A stretch of DNA of 64,000 bases from Tetrastigma voinierianum (Eukaryota > Streptophyta > Magnoliopsida > Vitales > Vitaceae), in NCBI GenBank assembly GCA_016808115.1, contig JAEQBH010000997.1:992001-1056000 (forward strand), in the 5' to 3' direction. The position numbers and the translations under genes were made by a program. Numbering within the stretch: the stretch's first letter is position 1; the number at the start of each line of letters is the position of its first letter. Positions 55,301-64,000 of the stretch are shown piece after piece. The notes under the pieces were generated by a model. It did not search any database, had not been told where the DNA came from, and was given only the letters and a program-made list of their open reading frames with translations.

Positions 55301-58300
55301 TGTTCAGACCAAAAATAACTCTTGAATGCTCGTAAGTAAAATGGATTTGTCAATGAATTAATTAAAGATTTAGTTTGGTCATAATACTGCAAGTGCACAA
55401 GTCGTATAAGTAATAAAAGTGGACCTATAAGTCCAGATATCGTTCCCATAGAGTTTGAAAAGAATTTAAAATTCAATTACCACAACTACTCAAGTTCCAC
55501 ACTATTTGAACTTCCACTTCATAGAAATTTCAGTAACCCAACTACGAATTCTAATATCTTAATTTCTACATCTATAATAAAGGAAAAAAAATTTAACTCT
55601 TGAACATAAACTCGGATCGAATCCGTAGATATTACTGAAGTGGATATTATCGATTTCACTGCTGTGAAATTATCAATTCCTGCATCATCATCTAATTCGA
55701 TTCTATCATAAATTAGAATATGAAATTGTTAAAGAGATTAGGTAGTATATTTTAAAATTCTCCTTTAACCATACTTTTCATTGATTAGAGAGTCATGTTC
55801 ATTTCTAACTCATGTTTCTAATCAATTACTTGTAATCATAATTTCTTTATAAGATCTGGGTATTTTTCTTTTCCAATACTTCATACCCATTTCTTATGAC
55901 TGCAGATTTCTTGCTTCCCAAGACAGGGTCATTGCCAGATTTCTACAAGATGAATGACGTCTCATCCTTGAGATCTTAAGGAGTTCTCACTTTCCTTGAT
56001 TAGATTTAAGCTAACACAAGATCAAGATCATTCCTCCAGACCAAGGAGAGATCTCTAATTGATTAAATTGATAGATCACTCAACTAATTCTCAAACCACG
56101 AGTAAATTGATGATTTATCTAAGTAATCTTTTAGAGCTCATTAGTTCTTTAGGATTAGTCTAGCATACCCCTAAGTAATGCTTCATGCTCTCAGAAATCT
56201 CCATCTCCGTATGTCACTCGAGGGCTCTCGGGAAATCGTGAGCTTTAAAATTTCTTTACTGGGTATTAGTTACTAATATTGGGAACAATTCACTTCATGA
56301 ACATCACCATTAAAATAAATTCAAGATTCTTAACCCAGGAAATTTCCTTCTAAGTGTGCAGAAAGGACCATAACTAACATCAGATCTTTCCCACGGGTCA
56401 GGTTTCTCGAAACTGATCATAGAAAATGAACACCGAAACACCGACAAGGAAAATCGCACTCAGAATCGTAATCAACCGAAAGAAATGAATCTGCTTTTGT
56501 CTAGATTTGACAGATTCAAACAAGCACTGGAAATGACTTTCAACAATTTAATTCAACTTCTAAACTTGTGAACAATTCACTATTTCAGATCCAGTAAACA
56601 AATTAAAATTCTACGATTAAATCTAGTCTACGAAGAAAAGAAAACAAAGAAAAGAAAAATATAATACAAAAGAGTCCTCAACTCCCCAGATGCCCTCGTT
56701 TTTCCTCTGACTAGACTACTTTACTTTCCTCTAATTATTTCTATTTATAGAGCCCCAAAATTTTGGGCCCTAAATTTGAGGCGATTGCATTCTCTGTCGC
56801 GACTTGGAAGTTTTGTCGTGATAGAGTTTTCAATCTTCATCGCAAGTCTCTGTTGCAGCATGCAGTCGTCTGTTGCGACCTGTTCCCTGTGCTCCATTTT
56901 GGATTCCGTTGCAAAAGAGTTTCCTTCGTTGTGACAGTATTCTTTTATTCAGCATATTCATTATGTTGCGATCATCTCGTCTCTTCGTCAGCATGATCTT
57001 TCTTTGGCTCCTTAACACCGCTCAGAAAGTATGTTGTTCTAACCGTCGGCGTCGGACAATCTTAGCGTGTGGTTCCTGAATAGTTATGTCGCGACATCGA
57101 CAATTTTGTTATACAAAGTTTCATCACTTCTTCAAATTGGTGTCACGTAATTCCGCCAGCTTTTATGTCGCTGATAGCATTTCGCTTTGCCTTGCCGCGC
57201 ATCGCTTCAGGTTGTCGTAATTTCGTCGTGACCTAGAAAGTTTGTCGCGACAGAGTTTTGTCGCCACTTAACCTGATTTCTTGTTGCTGATTCATTTTGA
57301 TGTTGTGACATGGCCTCTTGGTGTTGTTGATGTTTGCTGTTGCGACCCACTTTGCTATGTCACGATAGGACTTTTCTATATTAAGCTTATCTTTGTGTCA
57401 CGACCTAGTTTGTTATGTCGCGACCAGACTTCTCTTCCTTGTGTTGGAATCTTTATCGCGACATAGAAAAGTCTGTCACTACCTTGTTTATTTATGTTAA
57501 GCTAATCTCTGTGTCACAACTTTAAGATCCCTGTCGCGACATCAAAACATCTCTTCAGCTTGAAGTATGTCACAACATCACTTTTCATTAATCCAGTCGA
57601 TTCACTAAGTAAGCATCACATGTTGTGACCTCGTTTATCTGTCACGACTAGAGTTTCTTATTCTTTCGGCGTCGCGACTTACGTCACCTTGTCGCGATAG
57701 AAATCTTTCTTCAAAGCTCTTCCTCTGTCTCAACAAGCTTTTCCATGTTGCCATAATAAGTGTTGCGATATAAGAGGATTCTGTTGCGACAGAGATTTTG
57801 CCTTCTGTTCTTCATTATGTTGCAACATATACTTATCTGTCGCAGTATTCTTCCTATATTGCTTTTAATTTCTTGTTGTGACATAAGATACCTTATCGCG
57901 ACATAAATTCTACCTTCTCCCTGTTTCATTTGTAGCGACATGAGCTCTTTGTTGCGACAATTTCTTCCTTGTGTTGACATCCTGCTGAAAACTTTGTCGC
58001 AACATAAACTTTCTTTGTCTTAGCTGACTAGTTATATTCTTCCCATTTTCTGTCGCTCACGTTATCTTTTTTTATCACAGTTTCATTCACAACACTCGCA
58101 CTCCTGTGTTACAACAAGGAAATTATTGTTGTGACCGAGTTCCTTTGCCATTTACTTGGAAGTTTGTTGCAACACACAAAACTCTATCGTGACAAAGACT
58201 GCTGCAATTGCTCTTTTTCTCTTCTTTCCTATTGTGTTTTCTTCTTGAATTAAACCCAAACATGTGCTGGTAAATGTTCTATAATTTGGCATTAAACAGA

Positions 58301-58359
58301 TCTAAAGATACTAAAAAATAACTATAAAAAGATTAAATAGATGAGTTTAAGACTCATCA
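55301..58359 (-). mobile_element. Long LTR (3.06 kb) flanked by both PBS and PPT
   Basis: TGTTCAGACC on the left and GAGTTTAAGACTCATCA on the right, so TG...CA ends on minus. U5 (left) has the CTGCAAGTGCACAAG, AGTAATAAAAGTGG and CCAGATATCGTTCCC strings usual near the end of such LTRs. A reversed TATA box (CTATTTATAG) lies at 56741-56750. U3 (56780-58250) is packed with TGTCGCGACA-like palindromes. Its right flank is a polypurine tract (58360-58377), its left flank a primer-binding site; a single element cannot have both on one LTR. The open frames inside (56763-57079, 57281-57466, 57711-57980) are LTR shadows. Confidence 0.75.
56790..58200 (-). repeat. U3 array of TGTCGCGACA-like palindromes
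   Basis: Dozens of TGTCGCGAC(A) variants at irregular spacing of about 30-60 bp, exact at 56795, 57087, 57243 and 57416, others with one change (TGTCACGAC, TGTTGCGAC, TATCGCGAC). The spacers between them do not repeat, so this is not an ordinary tandem repeat. Confidence 0.85.
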
Positions 58360-58377
58360 AATTCCCCCAAACTTAAA
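58360..58377 (-). other. Polypurine tract of the Tat-type element
   Basis: Minus strand TTTAAGTTTGGGGGAATT directly before the LTR start TGATGAGTC. Matches the plus copy at 2155-2168. Confidence 0.75.
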
Positions 58378-59640
58378 GTTTTGCTTGTCCCCAAGCAAAG
58401 AGAAGAAAATTCTTATTTTGTCCTCAAACAATTTAGCTTATTTCTTAGGGACACTTTTCTGTTTTACATTAAAATCCTCTTGAACTAACTTGGAATTGGA
58501 AATCCTGTTGCGATGGCTTAAAATCTAGTTTCTAATCTTAATTAGGAAAATTTCAATTACTGAACAAAACAAACTAATGATTTCTGAAATGTAAACAATT
58601 CAGTCAATTAATCCTGATCTGTGAGTGTGTGATGGTCTTCTTTCCCTTCTTCCTTGGCAAAATTAGCTAATCTTTTGGGGCTTTTACACAACATGTTAGA
58701 AATATTCTTCAAAGTCCCAATGCTTGTTTTTCACCAATGTCTCCACTAATGTAGGCAAGTACAACCTTAAGATCAATTAGGTCTATTAGGCTTGTAAAGT
58801 TTGGCTGGGTAATCGTGGATACTGAGTCCTTAGACTAAAATTCCACGCATTCCAATCTTTAATTTTTGCATATTTGCCTCTATCCTTCATCCCTTTCTTT
58901 CCTACTGATGTTAGAAAAGAAATATTTCCCCAAACTTAATCTTGATGCATCATACTGCATACTCTCATCTTGGCATTTTTATTATCCATCACATATTTTA
59001 TCAATTCAAATCTTTAGATAAAAGCCTTTTTTTTCTTTTCTTTTTACTTGTCACAGATTTTTAGGAATAGTGCAAATGTCATCCTTTAGGCTTTCTACTA
59101 CCAGAACTTTGGGTTACAGCCCATACTAGCTGACATTAGGGTACTAGGTAAAGAAACACCCTTTGAACCCAATTGTTCAAGAGAGGAAGGCCGTATGATA
59201 AAACTCATTCCAATTTGAGAATTTTTATAACCTTTGACTTCTTCGGCATTCTTCCTTTTCCTCCAATTGTTCTCTTCTTTTCCATCCTTCATTCTTGTTT
59301 TTCCTTTCAAATCAAATAACATTCCCCCAATCTGTCCTTGTACTTAGTTCTTGTACTGAAACCTGGGTAAATAAAGTGTCTTTTACTTTAGATTAGAATG
59401 AAGGAAGGCTCGAGGCTTCTAATTGTTGTCTTAATGAAAAATTAATTACTTGCCTCAATTCCAGAACTGGGAAAACATGCATATGCATATTACGCAGGGC
59501 AGGCTTGAAAGGCTTAAACTTCCATAGATGGCTATACTACTGCTAGTGTATTGCCTAGATTTCGCCTTGACTAATAAATCTAAATGTTTCAGGACATTAA
59601 TTATTTGATTGTGACTGAACTCCATAAGATGTCTTTGCAC
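58378..59640 (-). mobile_element. 3' interior of a Tat-type element, accessory-ORF remnants
   Basis: Matches in reverse 1450-2150 of the plus-strand relative (GCAAAACTTTAAG, GACCATCACACACTC strings). Open pieces on minus at 59322-59098 (Lys/Glu-rich) and 59640-59455 lie where the accessory ORF should end. Sequence stops at a junction near 59640 with a chromovirus LTR piece. Confidence 0.6.
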
Positions 59641-59852
59641 GCCCCCATCTCTGTGGGTCCCACACCACCGTGACTAAAAAAGCAGAAATTCGACTGCCTT
59701 GAAATTTGACAAAATTCACGCAGAATGCCATCTCAAAGACAATTCCAAAGGTGAAGTCTGTTTTGTCATTCAAGATCTAGAAAAATTCTGGATTTTGACC
59801 GAAATTTCCATTTTATCATTTTTCAAAAAATTAGAATTTTCTAGGGTCTTAC
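59641..59852 (-). mobile_element. Truncated LTR of the chromovirus fragment
   Basis: Minus strand starts TGTAAGACCCTAGAAAATTC at 59852, directly after the G-rich tract GGGGGGGAGAA (59853-59863). Only about 210 bp remain before the junction at 59640. Confidence 0.65.
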
Positions 59853-59989
59853 ATTCTCCCCCCCTTAGAAGAATTTCGTCCCAAAATTCCATGCAATCAC
59901 ATTAAATCACATGCATATGCAACGTGCCAACCATGTCATACAAACACATTTAACTATTAAACAACTAAACCGTATACCTCATCCCCTAA

Positions 59990-60400
59990 ACAAGAAGTGA
60001 TAGGCGGCTCGCATTGTGTCCTCGTCCCACGTTGCCTCTAATTCCACGGTGTTGCCACAATACTTAATAGCTCAAAGGTCTGCAGCACTGAAAACCCGAT
60101 CCCGCTAGTTATTTAATACACGTCCCTCCTCGAAGGTCCCATTTGTGTCAACATCAATCTCTCCCTAATCCACTACATGAGCTGGATCTAGAGTGTACCT
60201 CCGAAGCATGGAGACGTGGAAAACCTCATGGACACCTGACATGCTGGGCGGTAAAGCTAATCAGTACGCTATTGTGCCCACCCTCCGAGTGACTCCCAAG
60301 GGCCAAATGAACCCACTACGCCTTCCCTCGTCACGAACCCGACCACCTCTCTTAGGCATCACCTTCAAGAAGACGTGATTGCTAACCTCAAACTCTAGGG
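59990..60400 (-). pseudogene. Integrase C-terminus and chromodomain of the chromovirus
   Basis: 60400-60180 on minus reads HVFLKVMPKRGGRVRDEGRR, then GFIWPLGVTRRVGTIAY and LALPPSMSGVHEVFHVSMLR with RYTLDPAHVV, the GPY/F-type C-terminal module of plant chromoviral integrase. 60075-59993 reads IKYCGNTVELEATWDEDTMR, the end of a chromodomain (V-E-x-A-T-W-E box with E-L inserted). Chromodomains are thought to bias integration toward particular chromatin. Separated by frameshifts and stops. The integrase core between 60500 and 61300 is decayed. Confidence 0.7.
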
Positions 60401-61379
60401 GTTGTCTTCGTATGTCATCATAACTCTTCTATCGACTCTGAGCCGTGAGAAGACGTCACAGATCAAGCTCACCTCCTGAGGTGTGTCTCTAATTCAGATT
60501 AGACCGCTTGACGGAGCCTCTCCCACCTCAGTCCAACATATCGGTGATCTACATGGCCTCCCATATAATGCCTCATATGGTGCCATTTGTGTACTTGCCT
60601 GATAATTGTTGTTGTAGGCGAATTCCACTAAGGGAAAATGTTCTTCCTAGTTACCCTTATGATCTAGGACGTATGTCAGCAAAGATGTCCTTTAACACCT
60701 GCATTGGGTCCTTCTCTCGATCGGTCTAACGCCCTATAGCGGAAGGTTGTACTCATGGTCAACCTGTGTCCCTAATGTCGCCTTTGGAAACTTCTTCAAA
60801 GTGTAGTTGCACCTCGGGTCCTCGGGTCTCAAACTATGAGCCAATTTCATTTAGCCGGACTATATCTCTACATACAACCGGCTGCAAATCCTCCAATGTG
60901 AATATCTCCAGCTAGAAAATGGGCCGACTTCATGAGTCGGTCCACTATCACCCATACCGCGTCATGTCTCCGTGGCGTCCGTGGAAAGTGGGTCACAAAG
61001 TTCATCGTGACGTGCTCCTATCCAACTCACACCCAATGGCCGGAGTAGCACCGCCGGCTTCGTGCTCACTTAACTTGTCGACACGTGAGACATTATCAAC
61101 AAAGTCCCCTACGTGTCTCTTCTTCATCCCGCCTCCGCAGTACCGTGACGTAAGGTCCCGTACATCTTCGCCACCGATGCAATAACAAATCGGGAGCAGT
61201 GGAACTCCCTAAGGTTCTCCTCTCTCAGATCTGTCAACTGGGGAACTACTACCCGTTCTTTATATCAAAGACTACCATCTGTGTGGATGGTCCAGCCTCG
61301 CTCACCAGACCGACTGCACCCGGTCCCGATGATCGATCCACTCCACCCGTCCCTTGTGGACTCCACCACCGCTGTCAGA

Positions 61380-62345
61380 GACTCAACCAAACTCCCATCG
61401 TAACCTGCTTGTTCTCGTTGTCCCGTAGCCCAACCTGGCCCCACGGGCCTGTGCGCATCCGCACTCCCAAGCTATATCAAGCAATACTCCCGTGACTTCT
61501 AATCGAGTATCAGCACTAACATTTGCCTTACTGTGATGGTAATGCAAAGTGAAGTCATAACTTTTTAGGAACTTATCCATCTCTACATGTTGAGGTCCCG
61601 TTGCGTGAAAATATACTTCGCACTTTCTTTATGGTCCGAGTACATCTCAACCGTCACCATACAAATAAGGGCACTAAATCTCAAGGCGAAGACTACTATT
61701 GCTAACTCCATGTCGTGTGGTAATTCCCGCTCATGATTTTTCAAACAAGGAACCATGTTACAACCCTCCCACCATCAAACACATCCTGGGCCCGGCCTTC
61801 GAGGCATCACGATACACTGTGTACCCCTATAATCTCTTTGGGACTATCAGAATAGGAGTTGAAGTTAGCCTCCTCTTTAACTCCCGACGTCCAACCCATT
61901 CCACTCAAACTTGATCTTTCGGCCGCATCAGCAAATGTTAGTTGGCAAAATGATTAATGAACCTCCTGTAGTACCCAACCAATCCTAAGAAACTACGTAT
62001 CTCGAAGACTGACTTCGGTCTCTCCTAACTCATCAAGGCCTCGACCTTCCGGTTCCATCGACACGCCCGATGCCACACTATGCCCAAGAATCTCAAACAA
62101 GAAGTTTTCCTACACTTACGCAACCCATGCATAACCGATGGTCTCTCAACAGCTACAAAATAACCCTCAAATGATCCTCATCTCCCTCTCATACTGGGAG
62201 TAGATAAAAATGTCATCCACAAAGGCTATGACAAACTGATCTAGATAGGGTTGGAATACCCTATGCATGAGATCCATGAACAAGGCCGCATCTGCCAATC
62301 CAAAGGGAATCACTAGAACTCCAAGTGCCCATAACGTGTCCTAAA
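61380..62345 (-). pseudogene. RT and RNase H of the chromovirus
   Basis: On minus, 62330-62180 reads FGLADAALFMDLMHRVFQPY, then LDQFVIAFVDDIFIYSQYER: the palm with FVDD in place of the usual catalytic box, and MPFGLxNAP altered to IPFGLADAA. 61580-61383 reads WMDKFLKSYDFTLHYHHSKA and NVSADTRL, the end of the RNase H domain. Reading is broken at many points between. Confidence 0.7.
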
Positions 62346-62404
62346 CGCCTGCCTAGAGATATCCGCTTCCTAACCTCACCGATGGTAACTAGTGCGAAGG
62401 TTCA

Positions 62405-63599
62405 TTGATGAATAAAACGCGGTGTATAAAATGAATGCCTGGCGCCATGCATGAGCTCCCAAGTAACATAAAGGTACTTAAAGTAATGGATATCGATCCA
62501 CACCAAGAAAGGTAAATTGACTACAGAGGTTCGCTGCATACTATCTCGAATAAAGGAGCTTAGAGTCACCACACTGTCCCAACTGTCGCTCGATTCTAGT
62601 GAATTAATGGTAAGGCCTAGGGTTAAATCGCTTCCTATCACGCTCAATGGATTACTTTTCTAAAGATATTGTTATTCAATCTATTTGTACACATGTCATC
62701 TAGCGAGGTGATCTTATTTACGAGATATCCTCTCTCGAGGTATATCCGCCTATCTCGTGAATAGAATCGAGTATATCTCTATCTCGACTGTATTCCGAAA
62801 TGCTTAAATGTTCTAACCCTCACCATACTGTGTTCTAATATCTCTATTAACCGAATCAAGCAAAGGCTACTTAATGGACTCTCGATCACTCCCTCATCTC
62901 GACCCTTGACCTGGGTGCGACATAACATTGGCTTACATTAACATATAATTGAAATGCAGTATAGAGTAAATGTGACAAATTAATAACAATCGAATAACAT
63001 GAAAGCTCAAACTTTAATCCATCGGGATACGATGTGGTTTGACGTAACCTCCTAGAAAGAGATCTAACATAATGGAAGAAAATATAAACCTGTTTAATAA
63101 AGGAAACATTGTTCTAAATCCGAAAATATCCGAAAAATGAAAAGCTGCCATAATTCCGTGCACTTCTCGGTCGTGTCACTCGCTTTCTCGAAACCAGGCC
63201 TCTGCTCGTGTGCCTCCGATCCCCCCTCGATTTCTGAACCCTAATTTGCTTTTAATGATGAGGCGCATTTTCTCGAGCCGACGTCACGACGCGGTGGTGT
63301 CACGACGCGGGGATCGCCACGACAGCGGAAGACGCCGCGACGCGGGGACGCCACGACGCGGGGGACGTCAGCGACGTGACGTATTTCATCGCCTTGTTCC
63401 CATTCCTCGCTCTGTGGTCCAGCTTCTCGCTGCTGCTCTTTTCAACGCAACGCCCCCAAAGACATTCACTAAAGACACATCAACCTCGCATTCTAGTCAC
63501 AAAAAAAAAAAAAAAAACTATAAAAATTGGCTCTAAAAATAAACAGTGAAAATGTAGACTGACGCTGAAGAGCATGATGAGTGTTTAGGCACTCATCAC
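62405..63599 (-). mobile_element. LTR of another Tat-like element, minus strand (3' LTR)
   Basis: TGATGAATAAAACGCGG on the left and TAGGCACTCATCA on the right (TGATGAGTGCCTA... on minus), about 1.2 kb. GGATATCGATCCACACC near 62486 is a U5-type string. The right flank is a polypurine tract (63600-63620). It has the same terminal TGATGAGT start as the LTRs at 2170 and 58359, but its U3 repeats differ. The interior would continue past the window. Confidence 0.6.
63279..63382 (-). repeat. GC-rich U3 repeat array (CACGACGCGG-type)
   Basis: Six or so imperfect copies of ACGACGCGG(GGA) in about 100 bp; very CpG-rich relative to its AT-rich surroundings. Confidence 0.75.
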
Positions 63600-64000
63600 A
63601 CTCCCCAAACTTAGTTTCTGGTTGGCCCTCAAGCAAGAACCGACTCTGACAGACACCACCCGACATAATGTAACTCACACTAATACAGTGATGCACATGC
63701 TGAAAAGTAGGGGACCAATTTGGACTGACTCACATACCCACTGTTTTTCTCGATGTTCAGTAAAGGCATACAGATATTTGACTTTTGGTAAATTAGATTT
63801 AGCTAGGTGAAACTGACTAGTGCATCAAATCCCATGGTGTCTGGGCGCTTCCCAAAATCCCTATGCTTATAGTGAATGACCCCGATATGCCTAGGTTCCG
63901 GCTTACCCCTAAACTTAAGCTCAACTCGCTATTAGGAAGAAGTTAACTAGGAAAGGATAGAACGACCCATTTATTCATGTCCTCATACTTAGAAAATTTC
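63600..64000 (-). other. Polypurine tract and 3' interior of the Tat-like element (to window end)
   Basis: Minus strand AAACTAAGTTTGGGGAGTG (63600-63618) abuts the LTR. The following sequence is noncoding and AT-balanced, with no domain visible within the window. Confidence 0.6.

Larger units (their letters stand above)
59641..62400 (-). mobile_element. 3' half of a chromovirus (Del/Tekay-like) Ty3/gypsy element
   Basis: Reading right to left: RT, RNase H, integrase, chromodomain, 3' end and LTR start. gag, protease and the 5' LTR are missing; the right end is cut at about 62400 where another LTR begins. All frames are broken. Confidence 0.75.

Noticed and set aside
56763..57980. Open frames within the palindrome-rich U3
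   Set aside because: The same sequence is LTR U3; the frames follow the repeated TGTCGCGACA-like motif and have no domain.

Overview
This window looks like repeat-rich angiosperm DNA. I see no intact cellular gene, no rRNA, no tRNA and no CRISPR array. Most of it is old, broken LTR retrotransposons: Ty3/gypsy of the Athila, Tat and chromovirus types, and one Ty1/copia element. Between them lie about 11 kb of sequence whose texture resembles the intergenic part of a plant mitochondrial genome. That resemblance is my recognition, not an alignment. Two or three elements sit inside this mitochondrial-like DNA with near-perfect 5-bp target duplications. This favours a nuclear locus holding a mitochondrial insertion (NUMT) that was later colonised by retrotransposons. 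A large retrotransposon-laden mitochondrial genome cannot be excluded.

Layout. 1-2870: 3' part of a Tat-type element (accessory ORF, polypurine tract, truncated LTR). 2871-4614: mitochondrial-like. 4620-6124: minus-strand Athila solo LTR. 6130-7300: mitochondrial-like, then an orphan ORF (6840-7496). 7290-8880: minus-strand accessory-ORF remnant. 9055-18979: a complete but dead Athila-type element on the plus strand. 18985-20204: unrecognised. 20210-22288: chromovirus-type solo LTR with a perfect CCAAC duplication. 22294-25792: mitochondrial-like. 25798-32382: full-length dead copia element. 32388-33595: mitochondrial-like. 33600-37900: accessory ORF on plus, a ~72-bp minisatellite, a homopyrimidine tract and (TA)n. 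38090-43912: Tat-type gag-pol on minus with its 5' LTR. 44301-50496: a gag-shortened, pol-less Athila derivative on minus, nested in an unidentified sequence seen at 43913-44295 and 50502-50990. 50991-54640: mitochondrial-like with a gag scrap and a 196-codon orphan ORF. 54650-59640: an internal-LTR-internal Tat-type remnant on minus. 59641-62400: 3' half of a chromovirus on minus. 62405-64000: another Tat-like LTR and 3' region on minus.

How the parts work together. The elements once encoded capsid (gag), protease, reverse transcriptase/RNase H and integrase. Their cis sites are still visible: primer-binding sites, polypurine tracts, TATA boxes and LTR termini. Every polyprotein is broken by stops and frameshifts, so none looks mobile today. 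The most striking shared design is in the LTRs. Two or three unrelated LTR families carry arrays of short CG-containing palindromes (TGTCGCGACA in one, TTTCGC...GCGAAA in another), always just upstream of the TATA box. One of these motifs also precedes a TATA box in front of an internal accessory ORF.
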